DNA of 5,778 nucleotides, from contig SFWF01000082.1 of the NCBI GenBank assembly GCA_004560045.1, positions 1-5,778 on the forward strand, read 5' to 3'. Below the pieces are notes generated by a model that made no database searches, was not told the origin of the DNA, and saw nothing but the letters and a program-made list of their open reading frames with translations. The DNA is from a bacterium (GTDB lineage Bacteria > Bacillota > Clostridia > Oscillospirales > Acutalibacteraceae). Position numbers and translations under genes: made by a program. Positions 1-5,778 of the stretch are shown piece by piece. The number at the start of each line of letters is the position of its first letter. The first letter of the stretch is position 1.

Positions 1-1
1 G

Positions 2-331
2 GTAGCCCTTTGTATTATGTACTGCTTTGTATCGTGCTTCGTTGGCAACTATATCATCAAGGGTACCAAAACGGCTTATAAATTTACGGTCATAACCTAT
101 AGGCCCGACGAGATAATAGACGATATTACCCATATTATGCGAAGAGGCTCGACGAGAATAGAAGGCGTTGGCGCATATTCGGGACAAGAACGCACGGTTA
201 TAATCTGCGTTGTAGACAGACATCAGCTAAACGACTTCAGAAACATAATAGACAATCATCCCGAGACCTTTGCCTTCAGCGAAACGGTCACCGAAACATA
301 CGGAAATTTTAAGAAATTAAAGCGACTATAA
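2..331 (+). CDS. YitT-family membrane protein, C-terminal fragment (DUF2179 domain)
   Basis: This is the last 109 residues of a gene that begins before the window; the frame is open to the left edge and ends in TAA at 329-331. The first ~20 residues (VALCIMYCFVSCFVGNYIIK) look like the end of a membrane segment. They are followed by a soluble alpha/beta domain with the pattern typical of DUF2179, the cytoplasmic C-terminal domain of YitT/DUF161 proteins: ITYRPDEIIDDI, then RGSTRIEGVGAYSGQERTVI, then CVVDRHQLNDFRNII and a closing AFSETVTETYGNF. In the family, the STxxEGxGxYSGxE turn is the best conserved element and is intact here. YitT proteins have about five to six membrane helices; their function is poorly defined, and the DUF2179 domain is thought to bind a small ligand. 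The gene converges on the metallophosphoesterase gene across a shared hairpin. Family assignment is fairly sure; function is unknown. Confidence 0.85.
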   Translation, partial: VALCIMYCFVSCFVGNYIIKGTKTAYKFTVITYRPDEIIDDITHIMRRGSTRIEGVGAYSGQERTVIICVVDRHQLNDFRNIIDNHPETFAFSETVTETYGNFKKLKRL

Positions 332-341
332 TCTGTAACAC

Positions 342-380
342 AAAAACATCTCTGTGTCTAAAAACGCAGAGATGTTTTTT
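342..380. terminator. Intrinsic terminator, probably bidirectional
   Basis: A near-perfect hairpin lies between two convergent genes. The arm AAAACATCTCTG pairs with CAGAGATGTTTT, and the stem can extend inward by a G-T wobble and a G-C pair, leaving a loop of about 8 bases (TCTAAAAA). The plus strand ends in six Ts (375-380), suiting termination of the YitT-family gene. The minus-strand reading ends in a five-T run, suiting termination of the metallophosphoesterase gene, whose stop codon (383-385) sits only two bases from the hairpin. The core is AT-rich, so it may be weaker than its length suggests. Confidence 0.85.
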
Positions 381-382
381 GC

Positions 383-1546
383 TTAGTATTTAATTTCGGC
401 GTCGAAGCCTGCGCCGACGTTGAACTTTTTGATGCCATCTCGGGAGACGAGCATTACGTCGAAGCAGGGCTCCTTTTCGTTTGCCCATCCGCGGGAAAGG
501 ATGGTAAATGCGGGACCGTCTTCTCTTCCGGGAGATCCTCCGCCGCCGTTTGCGGTAGCGGTGCCCGATCCGATATGTGCAAACCGTCTTTCCTCATCGA
601 ACCAGACCAGCTCGGAATGCATATGACCGAAATGATAAACGAGGATCCTGCCCTTATTCTCGGTATAGTCGACCTCAATTCCGCTTTCCTCGTCGAAGAA
701 GGTAAGCTTATTCTGAAAAGCGTCGAGCAGAGCGGTAAGCTCTTCGCCGCCGGGGGTGTTCTCGAAATTGAACTTATTATTCATTCCGATATGGCAGAGA
801 ATTATTACGTCGCCATCAAAATCGGGAGTTAAAGCCTCCCGTGCGAGCCACTTAAGCTCCTTTTCCGAATGACCGTAGAAAAGCATATCGCGGGTGCAGG
901 CGGTGACGTTACCCTGCTCGTCGAATGGCAGACGGGCGTCAAAGGTATCGAGGGCGACTACGCGGGTAATTCTATCGCCCTTTTTGATATCGTAATAGTA
1001 ATACTTGGAATATTCATATTTGCTGTCGAAGACGGCGGTTTCGGGTATATAGGGAGTAAGGAAATGCTCCTTCCAATATTTATCGCTGAAAACGATCTCG
1101 GGTTTAATATTTCCGCCCCAGGGGTGGTAGATGCGGTGAAAAGAGCCGTCGTCGTGATTACCCATAAGCACGATCACAGGCTTTCCCGAGGCCTTTAAGG
1201 GGTCGAGCTGACGGGTTATCTGACCGCTTGCGATTTCCCTTGCGTTTTCGGCGGTCTCATACCCGTTTATAATATCTCCGCCGACACAGATAAAGTCGAT
1301 AGCGTCGTTATTTTTTGCGATCTCCGCTACCGCCTCAAGCTGCTTTATCATTCGGGCCTCTCTGAGGGCGACCCACTCGGGATCTTGATAACCGGTAAGA
1401 TTACCGTTTTCGTCTTTAGTAAGGTATGCGCCGCCGTGCAGGTCGGTTATAAAAATATATCCTACGTCGCCGCTGCTGACTACCTTCAGTTTATCGGAAA
1501 TTTCTTTAATATCCTTATCGTAACGGTAAAACAGTTCTTCGCTCAT
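383..1546 (-). CDS. Calcineurin-like metallophosphoesterase, cytosolic single-domain form (387 aa)
   Basis: A complete gene for a two-metal phosphoesterase of the calcineurin-like superfamily. All signature motifs are present in order: DLH (D35, H37) in YIFITDLHGG, GGD (D91) in FICVGGDIINGYE, GNHD (N130, H131, D132), a single histidine at H252 in VIILCHIG, and GHMH (H308, H310) in VYHFGHMHSE. It should therefore bind two divalent metals and hydrolyse a phosphomono- or diester; the substrate cannot be inferred. The N-terminus (MSEELFYRYDKDIKEISDKL) is charged, with no signal peptide or membrane segment. The start is firm because an in-frame TAA (1547-1549) lies immediately before the ATG and a strong Shine-Dalgarno sequence lies eight bases upstream. 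A glycine-rich stretch at about 327-344 (GSGTATANGGGGSPG) follows the last metal motif, and the tail FDVMLVSRDGIKKFNVGAG is a beta-rich ending common in clostridial members. The protein aligns over its full length with the C-terminal domain of the giant protein encoded just upstream, so the two are paralogues. It has its own promoter. Confidence 0.93.
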   Translation of the reverse strand: MSEELFYRYDKDIKEISDKLKVVSSGDVGYIFITDLHGGAYLTKDENGNLTGYQDPEWVALREARMIKQLEAVAEIAKNNDAIDFICVGGDIINGYETAENAREIASGQITRQLDPLKASGKPVIVLMGNHDDGSFHRIYHPWGGNIKPEIVFSDKYWKEHFLTPYIPETAVFDSKYEYSKYYYYDIKKGDRITRVVALDTFDARLPFDEQGNVTACTRDMLFYGHSEKELKWLAREALTPDFDGDVIILCHIGMNNKFNFENTPGGEELTALLDAFQNKLTFFDEESGIEVDYTENKGRILVYHFGHMHSELVWFDEERRFAHIGSGTATANGGGGSPGREDGPAFTILSRGWANEKEPCFDVMLVSRDGIKKFNVGAGFDAEIKY

Positions 1547-1554
1547 TTAAAGAG

Positions 1555-1563
1555 CCCCCTTTC
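1555..1563 (-). promoter_or_regulatory. Shine-Dalgarno site of the 387-aa metallophosphoesterase
   Basis: Read on the minus strand this is GAAAGGGGG, followed by eight bases (CTCTTTAA) and then the ATG at 1546-1544. The strong purine run at normal spacing, together with the in-frame stop directly before the ATG, fixes the start codon and rules out an upstream extension carrying a signal peptide. Confidence 0.85.
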
Positions 1564-1573
1564 AGATAACTTT

Positions 1574-1601
1574 ATTATATAACATAATTCCGAAAATTCA
1601 A
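1574..1601 (-). promoter_or_regulatory. Sigma-A type promoter for the 387-aa metallophosphoesterase
   Basis: On the minus strand a perfect -10 box, TATAAT (1579-1574), lies 16 bases downstream of TTGAAT (1601-1596), which matches four of six positions of the -35 consensus. Transcription would begin near 1567, giving a leader of only about 20 bases that holds little beyond the ribosome binding site, so there is no room for a riboswitch or attenuator. The -35 box sits directly beside the T tract of the preceding gene's terminator, suggesting independent transcription of the two paralogues. I see no inverted repeat that could serve as an operator, but the interval is short. Confidence 0.75.
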
Positions 1602-1602
1602 G

Positions 1603-1640
1603 AAAAAAGCACTCCTTCGTGAACCGAAGGAGTGCTTTTA
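1603..1640 (-). terminator. Intrinsic terminator of the giant modular protein gene
   Basis: A perfect 15-bp stem: AAAAGCACTCCTTCG (1605-1619) pairs with CGAAGGAGTGCTTTT (1625-1639) around a five-base loop. On the minus strand it is followed by a run of six Ts (1608-1603). It begins about six bases after the stop codon of the large gene (1646-1648), a standard position for Rho-independent termination. The plus-strand T run is only four bases, so I assign it to the minus strand. Confidence 0.92.
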
Positions 1641-1645
1641 GAAGG

Positions 1646-4600
1646 TTAGCCAATATCGGGATAGTAGTAGGTCTTAATGTCGGCGCTGCCGTAGCTGAAC
1701 TTACGAACAACATTTTCGGAAGCGGTAACGACGTCGGTCCAAGCAGCACCCGACACGATCTGCCAGAGGACGGCATTTGACGAATATGAAGCCTTATACT
1801 CGTGGTTATGACCTGCGTGGAAGGAAAGAACGTTTCCGTCGGATGAACCGAAGTTTACGTTTATTCCCATTGCATCGTTTACGTAGGAGGTCTTGTTCTG
1901 GAACGCGGCAAGCATATCCTCTACGATAGCGGAGTTATAGGCAGTATATTCGCCGATAAGGGGCTGATGCGAGAAGAGAACAACGTCGCCCTTAGCCGAT
2001 TTAAGGGTCGCTGCAAGCCACTGAAGCTGATCGGCGGAGTAGGCCATTCTGCGGCCGCCGTTATACTCGAGAACCTCGCCCGTTTCAGGATTCATAGCGT
2101 TCTTGGTATCCATACAGTCGAGAACGATAACCCGCTTATCCTCGCCGTTCTTCTGATAATCGTAGTAGTAATACTTGGAGAGCTTGTCGCCGTTAACGTC
2201 AAGATAGTTAGGATCCTGAACGATGTCTGCGCTTATGAACTCCTTGGTAACACCGTTGTACCAGTCACGGTCACTTACCATCTCGGAAAGGTAGAAGGTA
2301 GGATTGCTCGTACCGTTTTCAGCGTTAAGTGCGCTATAGTAGAGGGACTGACCTCTGTTATCGTCGTGGTTACCGCAGATAACGAATACGGGCTTAGTGC
2401 TGTTCTTTAAGGGAGCAAGGATGGTCTGAATCTGACTGATGACGAATTCGCGGATGTTAGACACCTTACCCTCGGCGAGAGCCTTCTGATACATGGGACT
2501 GTCGGGGGTCTCGTAGCCGTTTACAAGGTCGCCGCCGATAACGATGAAATCGATGTTATCGTTGGAGTTGGCGAAGTTTACGATATTGTTCATCTTGCTT
2601 ATGATAGACTGCTCACGGGCAAGTATTTCAGCTTCGGCCTCGTAGATCGAAAGCTGACCTGCGGCACTGTATCTGAGGAAGGCGCCGGTATGAACGTCGG
2701 AGATAAAGATGTAATTTGCGGCAGAGGAGGGAGCGCTTTCGAGAACATAGTCGTTTTTAGCTGCGCTTATGGCTTCCTTAAAGCCTGCGTGGGCTATGTG
2801 CTGACTCTCGTAGGGAACGCTTATCACAAGATCGTCATTGAGGCTTCCGTCGTAGACCGTAAGCTCACAGTAGGCATCTATGGTCATAACGTAGGTGCCG
2901 CTTCCGTAGTAGTTGGGACTCTGCCAGCTTGAGCCTATGCCAAGCCAGCGCTCAACGTAATACATCTTTTCGGAATAGATGGTGGATCCTGCAGGGAGGT
3001 AAACGTAATAGCTTTCGTTTTCATTGTTGCGGGCGGTGGTCTCATAGGGAACACCGTCTTGGACACCTGTAAGAATTGCTTCCTCGGGGAAGGTGAGCTT
3101 AGCAGGCTCCTTCGCATCCTTAGCGGAGCAGGTTACGAAATCGGAATAGTATACGTCGCCGTTTGAAAGCTTAACAAAGCCGCGGGCGGTGAAATCGTAG
3201 GTATCGTCGGCGGCAAGACCGTCAAGCAGTACCGAGTAGGTAGTAATACCCGTAACCTCGTTTCTTCCGAAGAAGTGAGAAACGTCGGTGGTATTGACCT
3301 TCATAATTCCGTTTGCACCTGCGTTTTCGAGGCGGAGGGAGACTTTATTTTCGGCGCCGGTTACAAGCACTCCGTGCTCGGTAACGGTATAGTCGACGCC
3401 CTCAACAGCGATAACGTTATCACCTCCGCAGTTGTAGGTCATCATAAAGCGGAGACCGTCTTCGGTCTTAGCGGTATCGATAGCGTTCGTGATGGTAGAA
3501 ACGGTTACGGCATCAATATAAACGTTGGCGGGCTCCGCAGCACCTGCGACAACTGCGAGGTTGCAGGGTCTCTCGGGATCGACGGGATTTTCGGCGCTGA
3601 CGAGGAGCGACATAGTCTGCCACTCGTCGGATGCAGTTATATTCTGTACCTCGGAGCCATAAAGATTCTTTCCGCTTCCTACGTCGCCGATCTTGCCTGT
3701 AACGATGGCAAGCATTGCGTCCTTATTTGTCTTATACTTAAAGGTTACCCTATAGGTCTGACCGTCTTTGATACTGAGAGCGTCAGAGTTTCTAAGCTCG
3801 GCAGAGGCGTTTACTCCGCTTGAAACCGAAAGCTTAAGGGAAGAATTGCCCGAATAGGCTTCGTCCTTGGTTATAGATGCGGTTGTGCCGTTAATGCTCC
3901 AGCCGGGGGCTTCCTCGGTATACTGATCGAAGCCGACAAAGCCGATCTGACTTTCCTGCTTGCCGTTATCGGTGGTAACGGTGGGCTTGCAGTAAAGATT
4001 AACGTCAAAGTTACCGTATTTGAGAACTGCGACCTGAGTGCAGGCCTCGTCGGAATACCAATTTGAGAAGTTATAGGTGTCGAGATAACCTGTTCCGTTT
4101 GCGTTATATATCTCTACGATGCTGGTAGCGCCGGGAACGCTGAGTGCGGTTCCGGGCTGACCGTGGACAGAGCTATATAGCTCAAACTCGCCGTTATTAT
4201 CGGAGTCTACGTAGAAGTTGGTAGCGGTAACCTGCTTTAAGGTTACGCGGTCGAGGTCGTAGCAGTAGTTAACACCGCTCGTTCCGGTATAGAAGCCGAT
4301 GAAGAGCTTGTCGAACAGCTGAGTTTCACCGGTGGAGGCGTTAGTGACAACTGTAGAATACTCATTGGGAGTGGTTAAGGTGAATTCAATTTCGGTCCAT
4401 TCACCGCTTTCGTAAACCGTCAGATCACGGAAGGTTGTGAAGTGTGCACCTGCTTGATATTCAGAAGAGCTATAGCCTCTGAGGCTGTCGCAGAAGGCAT
4501 ACCAGGGATACATACCGCTTGCAGGAAGGTTGTTTCCGCGAACGCGCATAGTAACCTCATAGGTAGTACCGGTGGGGAGGACTTCTTTAACTCCCGTCTG

Positions 4601-5778
4601 ACTGATGGCGAGGGCGTGGTTACCCATCCAGTTGGTTGCCTTGCCGTTAAGAGCCTCGTAGCGGAGGTAGTTTCCGTCCTCGGTAGTAGCGTCGACTTCG
4701 GGATTTTTGGTCCAGAAAAACCTATTTGTGTTGCCCTGACCGTCGTTAAAGGTGAAGGAGTTGGACGTAGTAACTGTGTAGTCGGCAAAGGTTACGTCGA
4801 TCACCGAAGGCTCGTATCCGCCGTAGTGGGGATCTCTGGTCCAGACGGCATAAAGGGTGGTACCGTCCATTTCCTCGGTGAACTTGGTTACTATATTCTT
4901 TCCGTCTGCGGTGGTAGACCAGCCTAAAAGGGTAGAATACTTATCGGCTTTGCTTATTGTAGCAGAGGTCTTGATTGCATCGCCTGCAACAGCGAGCTCG
5001 GTGACGGTGCTCTCTCCTGAGAAGCTACCGCCGTTTGCGTCGAAGGTTACCCTTACAGTGGCAACCTTTTCGAGCTTGATATAGTCGATATCGAAATTCA
5101 TATCGCCTACAGCGCCGTTATAAACCGAAATGTAGAAACGGTTATAGGTGTTTCCGCTTACTACGTTATATGCTTCGGGGGTGCTAAACATATCGGTATA
5201 GGTGACCCATTCGTCGCTTGCGCTTAAATTAGCAATTGCGGTAGCGTTGCCCGGTGAAGACTGACCGGGGGTGAAAGAACGGTAAAGCGTGGTAGTACCC
5301 GAAACCTCGTTTACCCTCATTCGGATGGTTAAACGGTAGGTTGAGGAGGTGGGAAGAACAACGTTATTAACGTCGGACATATCGCCGGTGGTAGATGCCG
5401 AACCTTCTACGGTAGGAGCAATTCCGTAATGACCGTACCAGACGTTGATGCCCTTATTTCCTTCGATTACGCGACCGTAGTAGTTATAATACTTTCCGCC
5501 GGAAAGGGTTTCGTCATCGTATATATGAGCCCATCTGTCGGTAATCGGGGTGTTTTCGCCCGCGCTGGGGCCCCACATACCTGAATTTTCTACTTTATAT
5601 TTAGAGAAATCAACAACACGGGTGTTAGCGTCGTTTATGATCTCAAGCTTAACGTGATCAATGTCGTAAGAATAACCAACCTTAACAGCAGTTATATCAG
5701 CATTAAGAGGCAGAAAACCGATATAACAGGCCTTTTCGGTTTCAGGGGTCTTGAAGGTGAAGCTATACTCGGTCCATT
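1646..5778 (-). CDS. Giant modular, probably exported protein with C-terminal metallophosphoesterase domain (5'-partial)
   Basis: The frame is open from the right edge of the window to TAA at 1648-1646, giving at least 1376 residues; the N-terminus, including any signal peptide, is outside. The first in-window methionine (5578) is internal, since clearly homologous coding sequence runs on upstream of it (EWTEYSFTFKTPE-like and YSYDIDHVKLE). Numbered from that Met, the order is: end of one beta-sandwich unit and a full second unit (to ~172); an InlB-type repeat (~173-248); a third beta-sandwich (~258-450); a degenerate InlB-like segment (~451-534); a fourth beta-sandwich (~542-697); an Ig/FN3-like module (~698-822); a tyrosine-rich beta region (~823-949); and a metallophosphoesterase domain (~950-1310) with all metal motifs. 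The beta-sandwiches resemble family 4/9/22-type carbohydrate-binding modules, suggesting glycan binding outside the cell. The C-terminus (KTYYYPDIG) has no LPXTG motif, membrane helix or dockerin, so the protein is either released or anchored through its unseen N-terminus. The substrate is unknown. The gene ends in a strong terminator. Confidence 0.9.
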   Translation of the reverse strand, partial: WTEYSFTFKTPETEKACYIGFLPLNADITAVKVGYSYDIDHVKLEIINDANTRVVDFSKYKVENSGMWGPSAGENTPITDRWAHIYDDETLSGGKYYNYYGRVIEGNKGINVWYGHYGIAPTVEGSASTTGDMSDVNNVVLPTSSTYRLTIRMRVNEVSGTTTLYRSFTPGQSSPGNATAIANLSASDEWVTYTDMFSTPEAYNVVSGNTYNRFYISVYNGAVGDMNFDIDYIKLEKVATVRVTFDANGGSFSGESTVTELAVAGDAIKTSATISKADKYSTLLGWSTTADGKNIVTKFTEEMDGTTLYAVWTRDPHYGGYEPSVIDVTFADYTVTTSNSFTFNDGQGNTNRFFWTKNPEVDATTEDGNYLRYEALNGKATNWMGNHALAISQTGVKEVLPTGTTYEVTMRVRGNNLPASGMYPWYAFCDSLRGYSSSEYQAGAHFTTFRDLTVYESGEWTEIEFTLTTPNEYSTVVTNASTGETQLFDKLFIGFYTGTSGVNYCYDLDRVTLKQVTATNFYVDSDNNGEFELYSSVHGQPGTALSVPGATSIVEIYNANGTGYLDTYNFSNWYSDEACTQVAVLKYGNFDVNLYCKPTVTTDNGKQESQIGFVGFDQYTEEAPGWSINGTTASITKDEAYSGNSSLKLSVSSGVNASAELRNSDALSIKDGQTYRVTFKYKTNKDAMLAIVTGKIGDVGSGKNLYGSEVQNITASDEWQTMSLLVSAENPVDPERPCNLAVVAGAAEPANVYIDAVTVSTITNAIDTAKTEDGLRFMMTYNCGGDNVIAVEGVDYTVTEHGVLVTGAENKVSLRLENAGANGIMKVNTTDVSHFFGRNEVTGITTYSVLLDGLAADDTYDFTARGFVKLSNGDVYYSDFVTCSAKDAKEPAKLTFPEEAILTGVQDGVPYETTARNNENESYYVYLPAGSTIYSEKMYYVERWLGIGSSWQSPNYYGSGTYVMTIDAYCELTVYDGSLNDDLVISVPYESQHIAHAGFKEAISAAKNDYVLESAPSSAANYIFISDVHTGAFLRYSAAGQLSIYEAEAEILAREQSIISKMNNIVNFANSNDNIDFIVIGGDLVNGYETPDSPMYQKALAEGKVSNIREFVISQIQTILAPLKNSTKPVFVICGNHDDNRGQSLYYSALNAENGTSNPTFYLSEMVSDRDWYNGVTKEFISADIVQDPNYLDVNGDKLSKYYYYDYQKNGEDKRVIVLDCMDTKNAMNPETGEVLEYNGGRRMAYSADQLQWLAATLKSAKGDVVLFSHQPLIGEYTAYNSAIVEDMLAAFQNKTSYVNDAMGINVNFGSSDGNVLSFHAGHNHEYKASYSSNAVLWQIVSGAAWTDVVTASENVVRKFSYGSADIKTYYYPDIG
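1649..2731 (-). other. Metallophosphoesterase catalytic domain of the giant protein
   Basis: Residues ~950-1310 counted from the in-window Met carry the full metal site: DVH (D961, H963) in YIFISDVHTG, GGD (D1017) in FIVIGGDLVNGYE, GNHD (N1070, H1071, D1072), H1204 in VVLFSHQPL and GHNH (H1257, H1259) in SFHAGHNHEY. No catalytic residue is missing, so it should be active. Relative to its neighbour it has an insertion of about 14 residues after NGYET (PMYQKALAEGKVSN) and another after GNHDDN. Its end is shorter and lacks the glycine-rich loop and the FDVMLVSRD strand of the small enzyme. Confidence 0.92.
3113..3487 (-). other. Ig/FN3-like module of the giant protein
   Basis: Residues ~698-822 from the in-window Met form a beta-rich unit beginning DTAKTEDGLRFMMTY and ending TYDFTARGFVKLSNGDVYYS. 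This LRF...ARGFVK...GDVYYS pattern recalls a spacer-like module that I recognise from other large secreted proteins of gut Clostridia, though I cannot name a family for it with certainty. It probably spaces the binding modules from the enzyme. Confidence 0.55.
3977..4228 (-). other. Degenerate InlB-like segment
   Basis: Residues ~451-534 occupy the same linker position after beta-sandwich C that the clear InlB repeat occupies after B. The pattern is weaker: a TNFYVDSDNNGEFELYSSVH opening, GQPGTALSVPG in place of the usual G-x-P segment, then NFSNWYSDEACTQV for the FxGWYxD turn and FDVNLYCKPTV for the closing TLYAxW strand. The closing tryptophan is replaced. I read it as a diverged member of the same family. 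Confidence 0.55.
4835..5062 (-). other. InlB B-repeat (Listeria-Bacteroides repeat) domain
   Basis: Residues ~173-248 from the in-window Met match the classic pattern of this family: an opening VTFDANGGSF strand, a central LLGWSTTADG turn and a closing TTLYAVWTRD strand. The domain is a ubiquitin-like beta-grasp unit seen almost only in surface or secreted proteins of Firmicutes and Bacteroidetes, and is the best single indication that the host protein is extracellular. It joins beta-sandwich units B and C. Confidence 0.88.

Larger units (their letters stand above)
3488..5778 (-). repeat. Diverged protein-level repeat: four carbohydrate-binding-module-like beta-sandwich units
   Basis: Four units share a pattern of a mid-domain strand (YRLTIRMRV, YEVTMRVRG, YRVTFKYKT), a later strand (EWTEYSFTFKTPE-like, DEWVTYTDMFSTPE, GEWTEIEFTLTTP, DEWQTMSLLVS) and a closing strand (YSYDIDHVKLE, NFDIDYIKLEKV, CYDLDRVTLKQV, VYIDAVTVSTI). 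Approximate extents are: unit A, end only, 5636-5778; unit B 5063-5623; unit C 4229-4807; unit D 3488-3955. The closing x-D-I/L-D-x-V/I-x-L strand with a W-T/E strand is typical of CBM4/9/22-like jelly rolls, which commonly bind polysaccharides. The units are well diverged, with no obvious DNA-level repetition, so they are old duplications or recruitments. The exact CBM family cannot be settled by eye. Confidence 0.7.

Noticed and set aside
970..1020. A ~20-bp near-identical DNA stretch shared with 2158-2180
   Set aside because: It considered as a possible short direct repeat, but it encodes the conserved SKYYYYD segment in both paralogues, so common ancestry and protein constraint explain it.
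869..1198. A 109-codon plus-strand open frame opposite the small metallophosphoesterase
   Set aside because: It is antisense to the conserved GNHD-containing region, has no motif or clear start signal, and contains a hydrophobic run that again mirrors a tyrosine-rich sense segment.
1967..2410. A 147-codon plus-strand open frame with hydrophobic stretches such as LILAVLLIIVVVILGEL
   Set aside because: The membrane-like run is the antisense of the tyrosine- and lysine-rich KYYYYD region of the phosphoesterase domain, which is strongly supported; there is no independent start signal.
3275..3823. A 182-codon plus-strand open frame opposite the giant gene
   Set aside because: It lies entirely antisense to a well-supported modular coding region, has no ribosome binding site that I can see, and its translation has no recognisable motif. 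It is explained by the codon bias of the minus-strand gene.
4442..4927. A 161-codon plus-strand open frame
   Set aside because: It is antisense to beta-sandwich C and the InlB region, whose protein pattern is clear; the plus-strand translation resembles no known family.
5576..5578. ATG at 5578 as the start of the large protein
   Set aside because: Translation upstream to the window edge stays open and encodes a recognisable beta-sandwich end (YSYDIDHVKLE) plus an EWTEYSFTF-like strand, so this Met is internal and the gene is partial.

Overview
The window looks like a piece of chromosome from a gut-type Gram-positive bacterium, most likely a Clostridia/Oscillospiraceae-like Firmicute. This is inferred from a YitT/DUF2179-type membrane protein, a very large modular protein with an InlB-type (Listeria-Bacteroides) repeat, strong purine-rich ribosome binding sites, a consensus sigma-A promoter and moderate GC. 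There is no rRNA or other taxonomic marker, so the assignment is soft.

Layout: (1) Positions 2-331, plus strand, hold the C-terminal end of a YitT-family protein whose start lies outside the window. (2) Positions 342-380 form a strong hairpin between two convergent genes, probably a bidirectional terminator. (3) Positions 383-1546, minus strand, encode a complete 387-aa calcineurin-like metallophosphoesterase with no signal peptide. (4) Positions 1547-1645 are a compact intergenic region containing, in minus-strand order, the terminator of the upstream gene, a sigma-A promoter and a Shine-Dalgarno sequence for the 387-aa gene. (5) From 1646 to the right edge, the minus strand is one open reading frame of at least 1376 residues, with its N-terminus outside the window. 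It encodes a modular, presumably exported protein made of carbohydrate-binding-module-like beta-sandwich units, InlB-type repeats, an Ig/FN3-like module and a C-terminal metallophosphoesterase domain.

The most notable point is that the two minus-strand genes are tandem paralogues. The whole 387-aa enzyme aligns with the last ~375 residues of the giant protein, including all five metal-site motifs and local signatures such as NGYET, SKYYYYD and AFQNK. One copy appears to be cytosolic and single-domain; the other is the catalytic end of a large extracellular, probably glycan-binding protein. They are separated by a terminator and a promoter, so they are likely transcribed independently. The substrate of either enzyme cannot be read from the sequence. 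I see no mobile element, CRISPR array, tRNA or rRNA. No stretch over 300 bases lacks a gene.
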